A stretch of DNA of 64,000 bases from Pogostemon cablin (taxonomy: Eukaryota; Streptophyta; Magnoliopsida; Lamiales; Lamiaceae): positions 29,526,028 through 29,590,027 of the forward strand of contig CM042966.1 of NCBI GenBank assembly GCA_023678885.1, in the 5' to 3' direction. The notes under the pieces were generated by a model. It did not search any database. It was not told where the DNA came from and saw only the letters and a list, made by a program, of their open reading frames with translations. Position numbers and translations under genes: made by a program. This document shows, piece by piece, positions 44,611 to 56,200 of this stretch (position 1 is the stretch's first letter; every line of letters begins with the position of its first letter).

Positions 44611-44715
44611 CCAGAGCCATCCAACAAGCTAAAGGGTAAGGTGGCTCTGGTGACGGGAGGAGATTCGGTTATCGGGCGAGTGGTGGCGCTATGCTTCAGG
44701 GAAGCTTTATTGTTC
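44611..44715 (+). pseudogene. Short-chain dehydrogenase fragment (glucose/ribitol dehydrogenase type)
   Basis: The plus-strand frame reads PEPSNKLKGKVALVTGGDSV, then IGRVVALCF. That is the N-terminal Rossmann motif of plant glucose and ribitol dehydrogenase homologues, where TGGDSGIGR is expected. The middle Gly of the nucleotide-binding turn is Val here. Only about 35 codons are present before the similarity stops. Confidence 0.8.
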
Positions 44716-45805
44716 TTCGTTTTAAGAGGACATCTCCTTGGCTACTGGAACCTCTGTCAATTATTTTTTAACATTTGCTAAGAAAATACATAATTGATTT
44801 TTCATGTCTTAGTGTTTAAATGGCTCCTTGTATTGCAAGAATCACTTTTAGAATGGAAAAAATTCTAAGATTTGGTGATTTTTGTGGCTGAACAAAAATG
44901 TGGTAATCTGTGGGGTGATTGTGTAATGTTTTAGTTATTTATTGTGTATCCAGTATTTTGTTTTATCACTGTTCTTTTAAACGGACAACAACTATGTTTG
45001 ACCAAGCATTTGTAAGCCATAGTTACATAGCATTGTATTTAGTACACAAAATTCAATGAAGTTTTAGATTGAAATTGGGGAAATACATTGGAGTGGAATC
45101 TGCAACTACTTTCCAGTTTTCTCTTTTGTGATGCTAGATAACCCATTACATAGCAGCACTCAAAAGTTCACAATTATATCTTTATGTTTTGTGGCTATAC
45201 ATGTTATTTTCTTTATTCTGAATAGTTGCCACAACTACAAAATAACTGGGTTATGAGTGGAAGGGTATGTCCCTGTCATTTCCATAATTATATTATGTAG
45301 TAGTAAATCCTATACTGTTCTTGATCCCTCTTTCTGTTGTGCCTCTTGTGGCTCTTGTTGGCTTGGTCTCTACGAACAAGGTTTCCCCCAGGTAATATTA
45401 GTCTACTCTCTTTCCTCCATCTCCATATGTTATAGGATTAATTAAGTTTCTTGTAGCTTGCATAATGCGTAGAGATTGAGCTTCCATAGCTTGTTATATA
45501 TACTTATCTTTCTCTCTCAGTTTATAATGTAAATAAAATATATGATTGGTTCTCAAAATAGCTGGACAAGAATGTGGCTGAAAGAAGATTTGCGCAAGCA
45601 TAAAGGTGATGCTGTTGCTGTCATTAGATCGTTGCTTTGCTATCCACCTCCAGTAGCTTTTTAATGGGGAGACACTTTGTAGTACATGAATGCACAGTCA
45701 ATTTTGAATTATTGTGAGCATACGCTGTGTGATTTGTTCAAATGTTATATCATACTAGAAACATTAAGCATTTTCAAGTTGTATGAAAACTTTGTGCCCT
45801 GTATA

Positions 45806-46350
45806 TTTAGAGTTTCAAATCAAAGAATAATCCAATTAATTTTAATGAGTAATTTAATTAATTTTAAAGAGTAATCTAATTATTTTTATAGAGTGATCTA
45901 ACAATGTACATATTTCATTTTTAAAAATTAGAGTCTCAAATCAAAGAGTAATTCTACTAATTCCAAAGAGTAATCTAATTATTTTTATAGAGTGATCTAA
46001 TAATGTACATATTTCATTTTTAAAAATTAGAGTCTCAAATCAAAGAGTAATCCTACTAATTCCAAATAGTGATCCAATTAATTCCAAAAAGTAATCTACT
46101 TATTTTTATATAGTGATCTTTCAACTTACAATTGTATACAATTTAATTATCACAATATATGACTTTATTTTCAAAAATTAGAGTATCAAATAAAAGAGTA
46201 ATCCAATTTATTATAAAGAGTAACCCAATTAATATAAAAAATAACCCAGAATATGTTAATCAAACATAACAATATATAAACAAATCAACATGATCCAAAA
46301 ACTTGTTTATAGTAACACAATTTATTATAAAGAGTAACTCAATTACTGAA
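45806..46350 (+). repeat. AGAGTAAT-type minisatellite
   Basis: The phrase TTAGAGTxTCAAATCAAAGAGTAAT recurs at about 45808, 45928, 46026 and 46179. The two middle copies are near-identical units of 98 bases containing GATCTAAxAATGTACATATTTC. Short AAAGAGTAAxCxAATTA motifs fill the rest and continue to about 46350. Confidence 0.85.
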
Positions 46351-46436
46351 AAAGAGTAACCTTGTGAATCAACAACAAAATTTTCAACATAAAATTAAAC
46401 TAATACAGTAGAGTGTTCTAATACTAAGCAATAACC

Positions 46437-46800
46437 GCATGTGCTGATATACCATCGAAACACCCCTCAGCAATACCAATAACTTGATGAATCTTATAGT
46501 TTATTCGTCCATTCTTCCAACCTATTCTTATTATGCAAAACAACTCCCAAAGTGTTTACTGCAAGAGGTAAGCCACCACACTTCTTAGCTATTTCCCTAC
46601 CAATCTCCTCAAACTCTTCTCCGCCCTTTCTAAAAAGGCCTATTCGACACAAAATCACCAACTATCTTCTTCAGACAGCCCTTCTGGGAAATGGATGTCT
46701 GTATCCATTGTGCCCACGGTTTTAGCAACCTTTTCATTTCTTGTTATCACTAAAATCTTGCTACCTTTCCCACCACAATTAAGGCAGTTATCGAGTTGTT
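46437..46800 (-). pseudogene. NB-ARC disease-resistance gene fragment
   Basis: On the minus strand the frames read GGKGSKILVITRNEKVA (RNBS-B), then LSEEDSW, then after a frame change FRKGGEEFEEIGREIAKKC and GGLPLAVNTLGVVLHNK (the GLPL motif), and LEEWTNKL before a stop. It is of the CC-NB-ARC type. The frame change after EDSW and several stops show it is dead. No P-loop, kinase-2 or LRR part was found nearby. Confidence 0.88.
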
Positions 46801-47301
46801 CCCACTCACAAAAAGTACATGTTCTATTATTACATCAACTAATCACTGATTCATTTGTTTGACTGATTCTCCTACTCAATTCTGGTCTACTCTACTCTTC
46901 TCTTGTATTTCAACATCCAATCTGTGAGTTCTATTGCGAACAAACATCTACAACTCGGAACCACCAACAACCAATTATCCGTGAAATATGCACACAACCC
47001 TGCTTCATATGGAAATCACAAATGACATTCAACAGCTCATCCTGGTTTCACTCATCAACCCCAATTTCCACTCCAAAAACCACCCCATTGTCTTATCATC
47101 ACCAAATTCAACTGGTTCTCCCTCTCAATCTTGTCACTAACAATGGAACTTTGCACCAACCTCATCTTGCTTTCCATCACCCTCTCCCTCTTCATTTACG
47201 TCAACTCTGTCCGCATTGCCCCCAGTCTATCCCAACTCGCACAACCCTACATTACCCCCACTCTTTCCACACTTGCGCAACCTATTCCAGCGCCAGCGCC
47301 A

Positions 47302-47665
47302 TCACCCAGATGAAAAGCAGAGATTGGAGATCAGCAAAAAGCTTTGTTTGGAAACCAGACAAGTCAAATTCTGTTTTCAAACTTTTTCTTTTTAAATTAA
47401 TTGATCGAGATATGAATTCAGACACAACTGGAGCGCCACAGTAACTCAAGTCTCTGGCAAGAAAACGACAAGCTACGACCGGAGAACACGACGATTAGAG
47501 AAGCCATGATGAATCCCATCTACAGCAACTGCGGCGGCCCCGCCATGATCGGCGACAAATCCGGAAGAACAACACCTCAGAATCGAGATGCCAGACTAAA
47601 AGACGAACTTGACCGAGTGTGCGCCTTCGCCAGAAAGTTCTTTTGGCGGCCGATTTACGTGCGTG
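47302..47665 (+). pseudogene. HD-ZIP class IV homeobox gene fragment
   Basis: Two exon-like pieces are present. The first (47302-47367) reads PDEKQRLEISKKLCLETRQV then KFCFQ, the third helix of the homeodomain, where KFWFQNRR is expected. After a short intron-like gap with acceptor TTCAG, 47428-47665 reads TQLERHSNSSLWQENDKLRP, NPIYSNCGGPAMIG and DARLKDELDRVCAFA, the zipper-loop-zipper region of PDF2/ANL2-type proteins. Relative to the usual gene, two bases and one base are missing between GD(I)S and ARLKDEL, so the frame is lost and regained. The Trp-to-Cys change in helix 3 would stop DNA binding. Confidence 0.88.
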
Positions 47666-47876
47666 GTAGAATCCATGGGGCAGCCGATGCCCAATTCAAG
47701 CTTAGAACTGAATTGTATTGAATCCCCAGTTCACGCATTAAGTTTGACCCGTATTTCTTAATCATGATCCATTTCTTTATAAAGATTCGGTCCTATGGAA
47801 ATTGAAAAAAAAAAAACGGACTTATACTAGTCATTGTTATAAAATAAATAATTATTTTATATAGAATAAATCTTTT

Positions 47877-47939
47877 TAAACGGAAATTAGTACTCCATAA
47901 TATTATATTGTTTTATGGGTGAGCTCTATATAAAATAAA
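47877..47939 (+). repeat. Right copy of the direct repeat of about 60 bp
   Basis: Same sequence as 43976-44038, from ACGGAAATTAGTACTCC to GCTCTATATAAAATAA. Confidence 0.85.
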
Positions 47940-49855
47940 TAATTATTTTGTATAGAATAAGTAATTGATTTATGTAGATTTTACTTGAAAAAATATATAT
48001 ATAATTTTAACTGAAGATAAACCAAAATAAAAAAACTTAAGCCATACTGAAGTACTCAACCGAATTAACTTTTTAACCCACCACACACAATAAGTCCGTA
48101 TTAAAAAGTTGCTCCCAATTCATGTTTGTTTAGAGTTAAAAACTTAAATATGAATTGGAATAAAAAATAGTACTTCATATATTTAAGATTAGTTGGATTT
48201 AGTAAGCATTATTAATAATGACAATCTATATTTATTTAAAAAATTAAATATGATAAATTTTAATTTTATATAAAATCAAGAGTGAGGCTTGCGTGCGTCT
48301 GGGCGCACGCCGTGCGCCTTTAGAATTTAGTATTATGGATAAGGGTACATTATTTTGTTCTAAAGGGTATACACTTTAATTAATAAGGATTAACTATTTT
48401 GTTCAAAAGGGTATACACTTTCCATTATATTTTTTATATTTCTTCAAAAAATAAAGGGTACACATCTTTATACTAAAGAGTATACAATTTAACACAAAAT
48501 TCTAAACGTGTGCCAGGGGGCACACAAATTTTTGCCTTGTAACATAAATGGTACACATATTTATACTAAAGAGTATACAATTTAATACAAAATTTTAAAA
48601 GCACATGGAATGTGCTATCGTGTGATGACACACAAGCTTTTGCCTAAAATCAATGTGTATGAGGTAAGAGGAGTGATGTATGTAAAAAAAGTAGGATATA
48701 ATTATGCAAAGATATGTTGATTTTATGTAATTTAGTAAACTCCAACTAAAACAAAGAATAGATAGATTACATAATGATAAACCTAAAAAAAATCCAAAAA
48801 CAAACACCCTTGTATAACACAATTTCAGATAAGTGGTGATAATAATTTAATAAAATAATACTTAAATTAATAAAAAATAATAATAACGCAATGAATTATT
48901 TTATAAACAATTCGTAATATAAATAAAAAATATAACATTTTCAAAGAAAAAAGATAACATTAAGAAAACATGAAGAGAGTCTCTCACTCCATGAGCAATT
49001 GATAGGAAGCAGAAACAATGAATAACTCGTGCAAAAGATGTTTACAAATCCAAAACGCTATAACAAAACAATCAATCGTATTCTTGTATCGTATATGTAC
49101 TCTCACTCTCATCATCTGTAACCAAAACCAATGACAAATAGATCCCTCAGCCTCAGTCAGAGGCAGAGTATGCCAAACAACAAGCCAACCTTTCTTGACT
49201 CAACAAATGCCATCTTTCCCACTGCCAAAGTAATAAGAAGCATGTAACCTCGCTTCCCCACCAAAAAATACCGAAACAACACACAAATACTATCAAGGAC
49301 GCACCTGCAATATAAATTCGATAAATGTCATCAGTGCTATCAACATCCAAGTTAGCAGGTTTCATTCAACGTGCAACAATGCGCACAACCGTGCAATGTG
49401 CATTGTCAGATGCAGTTTCGCACAAGCAAGAAATGATAAAAATGGAGGAGAAACCAACTCTTGCTCTAACCACCTCATATTAAGTTGGATTGAAATACAT
49501 CAAACAAGGTCATAAAAATACACAGGAATTATAACATGAAACTTTTCTCGTATTTAAATTCCGAGTGCATGATCTTGCATTAGAAAAGACATGGAGAAAT
49601 TGAGCTTTCACACCATCTAAATCATGTGAAAATCAGATAATCATTATATCACAAGAGAATCACCACCAGAATCAATCACACACAAATAAATGTACATGCA
49701 TGTATTTAGTAAATTCTACACAATCAACTCGATATGAGAGGCATTTATGCTGACTCAAATAGCTTATACAAATGCATGATGTAACAGTATAAGTACCTAA
49801 TAATCTGGAGGCAATAGTTTTGATCCTTTTGCCTCATACCATCATCAGGAAAACA
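47940..49855. other. Spacer and 3' flank of the Phox-type gene
   Basis: AT-rich sequence with a GGCAAAAGCT-family repeat at 48290-48644. The rest, including 48960-49855, shows no recognised gene. The minus-strand frame at 49153-49365 matches nothing I know and may belong to a 3' UTR. Confidence 0.5.
48290..48644 (-). repeat. GGCAAAAGCT-family repeat, long copy
   Basis: The left edge GAGTGAGGCTTGCGTGCG leads into the palindrome GGCGCACGGCGTGCGCC (minus strand). The right edge is ACACACAAGCTTTTGCC. The interior duplicates CTAAAGxGTATACAATTTAA twice and matches 5826-5880. Confidence 0.7.
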
Positions 49856-52047
49856 TCATTCAAGATGCTCTAAAACTGAATGAAGCTTTGAAGAGCGCCT
49901 TCTGAACAATGGTTCCAGATGGAAAGAAGTCACACCAGCTTTCCACCTATCAGCATCATACATCTCATTCCACGCCTGTACTACCTCATCAACTTTGAAT
50001 CCTAGATCAAACAAGTTTTATAAAAAAAAATGTGAGGAAAAAAAAAATCCATCCAGGAAGAATGTGGACAAATAAATATAACCTCTAACAGCCTACCTTC
50101 TAAAGCAGTTACATTCGAGCAATGGTTCTTGATCATAACTGCAATATCTGTCGCAGATGCTCCAGCAAGTTCAAACTTTTCAATTGCAACCTCCAGACAT
50201 TCTTCCCAAGTTGGAAGACTCAATTTATATTCCACAACAGAACGCTCATATAACATTGTGCCACATAAGGAATAAATCTGGGCCCTCATGCTTGCTGCAT
50301 TATCAGAAGCATCATCTGCTGATACATCTTTAAATAGCCCATCCAACCCAAATTTTTGCAATTGCGCTTTATATTTTTCAAATTTTGATAGTCCATTAAG
50401 GCGCTGTTCTTCCATCTCTTCCCACAGCTGCATCCCTCTCTCCATACTATCCTCAGCCTTGTTATATAGCTCCAATATCTGCGCAGATGGGCCTATTTCT
50501 AAGTCAGACTTGCTCCCACGTGCATAATACCAAGAAAGTTTTGCTAGTTCAAATTGCTGTAGGCCAAGAGCAAGAAGCCCCTCATAAAAGTCTTGCTTCA
50601 CTTTTAGAGCTTCCTCATACTTCATACCTGCCTTTTCATATTCTCCTTGTGCCCATTCATAAGCATCTTTGAGCTGCATCTGAGTGGTTTCAGATGAACC
50701 GTCTTCAGTATTAAAGGCCCTCTTTCGTGCCTTAGATAAGTGAACATTTCCCCAATTAAACAAGGCTAAAGAAGTCATCTCCTGAAACTTGGCAGCAGCA
50801 ATATCGAACAGCTCTTGTGCATCTTCACTTGTTACAGTCTCTTCCATTGCTTCCGAATATAACTTCATTCCCATTTCGTGAAGGTCCAGGTAAGAATCAC
50901 AGTCAATCCCTACATGGTCCTTGAACAGCCTAGCAAACTGGACGATCCAATCCTCAACACAAGTTGACCCTTTCTCTGCATTGACATTCACTGCTGTGAC
51001 CACCAATGGTTTCTCGTGATGAATTTTGTTCAACTCCTCTTCAATGCCTGTTCCCTCATAAATTGGTTCTTTTTCAGGAGTAACTTCAGTAATGTACAGT
51101 CTCAAAAACCCTCGACGATCAGCCAGTCTCTCAGCCATCCTCAGCTCATCAGTCTTAGTGATGGTAACCAGATCACCTTCTTGGTCCCTGTACTTGATGA
51201 GCACGCCTTTCAAATTTGGAAATCTCTCCGCAACAATGTCTCTTACCAGAGGAATATCACATTTTATAGGTAACTGCGCCCATCTTATATCCTCACCATG
51301 AACCAATTTCACAGATTTCATGACCACCTTTTCTTCCTTGACGCTTCTTTTATCTTCTACCACCACCTTATCATCGGCCTTCTTTTCCTCAATTTCATTC
51401 ACATTCTTCTCCTCAGGTTCGACACTCTTCCTGTCAGACTTGGTATGCTTCTTCTTTTTACCCTTGTCTTTGGAAATTTTCACGGAAACAGGTGCATGAG
51501 CAGGCTCAACATGATTTGGTGGAGGAACAATTTCCTTGTCTTCAATCTGCACTCCAGTTCTTTCGATTTCCTTTTTCAAAGTATCAGCCATCTCCAAGGC
51601 AGTGGAGTTATTGGGTTCCATGCTCAGCACATGATTGACATCTTTAAAAGCCAGGTCAAGCTTATTCAAGGCCTCATAGCATTTTGCCCTCCTCAACAGA
51701 GCCTTGCTATACCTGGGAGCTACTTGAAGTGCCAAATTGCACTCATTGATAGCTCTGGGGTGCTCACCAATGCCCATTTGCGCGTAACATGCAGCCATGT
51801 TGGTCCGCAAAGACGCAACATCAATATGGTTTGGCGGCAGCAATTTGAGGGACTTTTCATACTTGAGCATAGCACCCTCATGATCACGTTTCTGGAACAA
51901 CTTGTTCCCTTCTTCCTTCAACTCATGGGACATGTTGATGAAGATGGCAGTATCTTCATCAAACGCAGAGCTTTTCGATTGCTTGGTGATCCCATCATTG
52001 GATTTTGATCCTATAGATATTTTCTTCCTTATGCTAGGCTTTCCCAT
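49856..52047 (-). CDS. TPR and PB1 domain protein, Phox/CLMP1 type
   Basis: Exons in transcription order: 52047-50097 and 50001-49856; 698 aa. Four related Arabidopsis proteins (Phox1-4, one of them CLMP1, needed for chloroplast separation) share this layout. Residues 40-155 hold TPR repeats (ELKEEGNKLFQKRDHEGAML, ALLRRAKCYEALNKLDLAFK) of the carboxylate-clamp type that can bind HSP90/HSP70 tails. A Lys/Glu-rich linker follows (about 165-265). The PB1 domain (about 272-352) includes KLVHGEDIRWAQL and the acidic OPCA motif YRDQEGDLVTITKTDEL. The C-terminal half is helical with ALFNWGNVHLSKARKR and ends RRRSSKLHSVLEHLE. Reading through the intron would give a short unrelated tail, so splicing at 50097/50001 is preferred. 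MICU follows upstream on the same strand. Confidence 0.95.
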
Positions 52048-53246
52048 GTTTTAAAGTTGCGATTAATTGAGCAGAATCAAATGTGAATACGCTGAATTTG
52101 CTCTGCTAATACAATCTTTGAAAAGAAAATCAATCAAAATCTAATCCAAAGATGCCTCAAATCCACCACAGAAGTTGGTTATAAGAGAGAGAAACCAGAG
52201 ACTATGTCTAAAGAAACAACAAATTAAATACAACACAATAGAATAAAATACAATACAGATTAAAGCTAGCAAATCATAGAGCTAATGGCGAATCAAGAAT
52301 AATGAGTGATAATTAAGAAGGAGCGAAATATATATTTATTTATAATAAAAATGGGAAGATTGCAGAATTGAGACCTGTAAATAAGCAGGAGATTGAAAAA
52401 ATAAAAAATAAAAATAAAAAGCGTGAGAAAGAGAGGAGGAAGAAAGAATGTTTGTGTTTGGGGAAGGGGAAGGGTAATTAGGGTTTCTAATTTTCCATGT
52501 GTTCCTTCCCTGGGGCATATCATTTTTCCAAAATTAGGGCCAGCCGTCCGCCGTAACGCGCCTGCCCATTGTTCGTTTCTTCAATGTCGAAAATATTAAT
52601 CGATTGATTTTCATTTAATAAGATTAAAATTCGGGCGCCGTGCGTCTATACAATTTAAATCCCTAACAATACATATATTTAAATAGAATTGGAGGGGGAG
52701 GGTTGTGTTCACATGGGGATACGGAGAAATCCTCGGTGTCCCCGGGGTGAAAAGCTTTTGCCATTTTCAAATTACTGTTACTATTAAATACTAGAGTAAA
52801 TAGAATGCGGTGGCGGCGGGTTGGAATTACGGAGGTGGAGAAGACGCGTGCAATCAGTATAGGGAGGTCAGTTACAGAAATGATTGGTGGACAGGACAGC
52901 ATATTCCACAAGTATGGTAATGGTACAGCTCACTATCACTATTTTCTAATGTAATGCCAGTAATGGTAATGATATGCATATTTCCAGACTATAAAGTAGT
53001 AAATCTCAATTTGCATATATAGTGGAGTAGTACTATTATAATACAGCCAGCCATGCTGTTCCCATTTGGAGATCAATCCTTTTATGTGCTGATATCACAT
53101 GGGATCAATCTCTATTAAAAAGTCAACACTAATCTTTACAATCAAACGCAATTTCCATATTTGTACTAATCTACTCCATTTGTTAGGAAAAAGGAAGTTG
53201 ACAGTATAGTATCTCTTAGATTGGTGGTGGACTGGCGCTGGCGCCT
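52048..53246. other. Phox-type promoter and 3' flank of MICU
   Basis: The promoter side (52048-52560) is AT-rich with an AGGGTTTC box at 52471-52478. A GGCAAAAGCT-family copy lies at 52628-52762. From 52763 to 53246 no gene is recognised; part is the MICU 3' UTR. Confidence 0.5.
52628..52762 (-). repeat. GGCAAAAGCT-family repeat, short copy
   Basis: Minus-strand order: GGCAAAAGCTTTTCACCCC, GGGGACACCGAGGAT, CCATGTGAACACAACC, GGGATTTAAATTG and GACGCACGGCGCCCG. It is the inverted counterpart of 19429-19602. Confidence 0.75.
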
Positions 53247-56200
53247 CTAAGATCTGGATAGCAACCGAGCAGCAATTGAATTGCCATTTGAACAATGCCA
53301 ACAGCATGACAGGAAGTTAAAGAAACCTGCCTCGCTTGGCTCCGCAATATCTCTTTCTCGTTTCTGCAGAACTCTTACAAACTCATCCGAGCTCAAACTT
53401 CCATCTTCATTTGTGTCGAACACATGGAAGATTATGTCCAGGACATTATCACTCAGAGATATCCCACACACCTGTACATCAACAAACTGTTGGCCCACAT
53501 GCATACATTTGCTATATAAATGAAGTTCATAAACCTAAATGCACATGAATTTTTTTCGCCTTCCAAATTCAGCCACGATTATACAGCTAGTTCAGAATTG
53601 AAAGAACAGTAAAATTTAGTAAGGACGATAAGCAAAGTGATTAGGTGCGGATCAAAATTCAAAGTGGAGCAGTTAGACTGTTAGACAGACTGAAGCAAGA
53701 AAAGTACAATTCTTTTTTTAAAAAAAAAAAGAAGCCAAGTACAAAAACATACTTGTTGAGCAGCTCGGTGAAGATCCTTCCTCGTCAACAACCCATTTAT
53801 TTCTCCAAAACTAAAAAGCGCCAGAGAAAAGGGCTGCAATTTTCTTCGCAGCTCAGCAAAACTTTTAAATTCATCAAGTGTAATGCGAATATTGTGAATA
53901 CGTGGATGATTGTCCATGTTATCAACGCGATCGAGCAGTTTATGCAGGTGTTTCATATCTGCTGATGCAACCATGGACAGCCCAAAATCCTTGGCAGATA
54001 TGGTTCCTCGTAACTTGTAATCATAATGATTGAACTCCAAATTTACCATCTATAATGCAGACAAAGCATAATTGTCAAAATATTCTAACAAGGAATTTCA
54101 AACTTGGTATTACAATCATGACTATGCAGTATGGCAGTAGCCTAGATCAAGAAATGCCTTGAAATTTCAGCTAAAGAAGCTGAATCAGTCAAATCAGATA
54201 AAAGCAACTTGATAATATACAAGATTGAACTTCTAATTCGAGGAACATACACAACAGCCAAAAAATGTATCTGCATATCTCTTGGTTTAAGTAGTGGAAT
54301 GGAAAAAATCATCCCTGTTAAGACACAGAACTAACACAGAATTGCATGAAATGGTGGAAGAAGACTAAATAATCAGGTAGGGTGCACAGAGGAATTCAAC
54401 TGTGTTATAATGTAGAAACCGAGATGACAAATGAATCAGATAGCAGGTGAGAACAGAGGAGTTCAACACTGTAATTAGGTAGAATGAGATCAATGTTCTT
54501 GTGAAGTGAAGCATCCAATGCAATTTTCTTTTTTGACTTTCTAGATGAAGGAGAAATTATGCATACTTCATCATGCAGATCTCTCAAGAATTGTGCAAAC
54601 TTATCATGCTGCAGTAGATTCTTGCCATCTTTTCCAAAGAAGTATTCTAACAAGCCTCCATTTTCAACTGAACCACCAAACTTGCGCCCTGCACGATGTC
54701 CATCGCTTTGGACAACCCATTGCCTACTATGAGCTCGCATCAAAGTCATCACTTTCTTAAACTCCTCTCTGTCTATTTCACTATTGCAGCAAAAGAGGGA
54801 AAAAAAAAAAGGCATTATTTGAGCATTGTTTCAGATATTGTAACATTGATGATCTAATCCAACAAAGAAAATATATTTTTTAAAACAAATAGGCCCCATG
54901 ATTGGGACCCATGATGACAAAAGTTCAAAGAAAGAAATCCAAGCATACCCATTGAATATTTAAGTATGTATTGAATTGATACCTACCCATTGCAGTCAAG
55001 ATCAAACATCTTGAAGGCCACTGAAAAGCTTGTTTCTGGAATACTGAGAAGTATAACAAAGAATAGGTACCTGTGGAAGATTCATTCAGAAATTTTAGCA
55101 CTTTAAGAAGGAAAATTGTGTGAGGGGAAGTCAAAATGAAAACATAACAACTGAAAGGGAGAGAATTACAAAGAAAGTATAACAAAACAAGACAAAATAC
55201 CTTAAAAAAACTAGAGAGAACTTACTCTTTGAATGATATTAGACCATCACTATTCGTGTCAAAGAGCATAAAGAACTCTGATGACGCACAACGCAATTCA
55301 CCAGGATTCCTTTCCCCTCTAAGATATCCATCTCTAACAAGGTGTGATTCAGATGGAGGGAATACAGGAACAAGAGCTCGCATCAGATCCGCTGGTGTCA
55401 TAAAAATCTCTCCATCATCAGCACGTATAGATGCAAAATACTCAAACACCTGAAAGCAATCTGATCAGTTTGACATATTCTGTAAAATCAAGCTAGCTTC
55501 AAATAAGAAAACAACAGTTATTATGTAAAAGATTCCAACTCTAGAGTACCAGATAGAATTCTTGTTAAAAGCACAGTCCATTTCTTTTTCCATCACCAAT
55601 GTCCACACTAACACCAAAGAGAGCTAATACTTCAAGTAGGTATAAATGTATAAATAAAAATCCATAGAATATTTGCGTAAAGGATCAATACTAACCACAG
55701 CTATTTGTAGGGAAAATCCCATTCTTATCTAGAATCAACAATTATTATAGCTTATAATATCGGATTGAAAAGAAAATGGATAGATCTACGTGGCCTAGAG
55801 CAAGCACTATTCAAAATAAATAAATGAAATAGCTTACTCATAATACTGTGTAACATTAGTTTCATCATCTTGATCATCAAAATTTTATAAATATAAAAAC
55901 TTTTGTAGTCATAAATCTGTGTAATTTTCATATGTTTGGCTCTAAAACCCCCCGAACAATTCAAAGTCCCTTCAATGAACGCATAAGCTTTCAACGTCAG
56001 GAATGTTTCTATTACTTAAGGCTAAGACTTGTTCTGAGTGCTTGTTGATGATCGAAATTGGGCTAATTGTTTAACAACAAAAACAGAATAATTGCATTTT
56101 TTTTATCAGAGCTCAACCTGGTGTATTAATAACCTGAATGATTATGTTCCCTATATTAAAAACAAGATGATTCTGTAAATGCCCATCTTTTCCCCTGTTT

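Larger units (their letters stand above)
44039..47876. mobile_element. Candidate gene-fragment-capturing element
   Basis: Between two near-identical direct repeats of about 60 bp lie broken pieces of at least three unrelated host genes: a short-chain dehydrogenase (44611-44715, plus), an NB-ARC resistance gene (46437-46800, minus) and an HD-ZIP IV gene (47302-47665, plus). A GC-rich block (44130-44570) and a minisatellite (45806-46350) are also present. Near the edges TAGGACCGAT (about 44053) and its complement-like ATCGGTCCTA (about 47785, as ATTCGGTCCTA) form a short inverted pair. This is the pattern of Pack-MULE or Helitron cargo. The class is unproven: no transposase, long inverted terminus or Helitron end was confirmed. 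Confidence 0.55.

Noticed and set aside
45806..46350. CRISPR-like array
   Set aside because: Units are direct repeats without unique spacers of constant length, and the host is a plant nuclear genome.
49153..49365. 70-codon minus-strand membrane-like peptide gene
   Set aside because: No similarity or splice partner; composition alone produces the hydrophobic look. It may lie in a 3' UTR.
51298..52008. 236-codon plus-strand frame opposite the Phox-type gene
   Set aside because: It is the mirror of a well-supported TPR-PB1 coding exon; composition has the His/Phe/Leu bias of an antisense shadow and matches no family.
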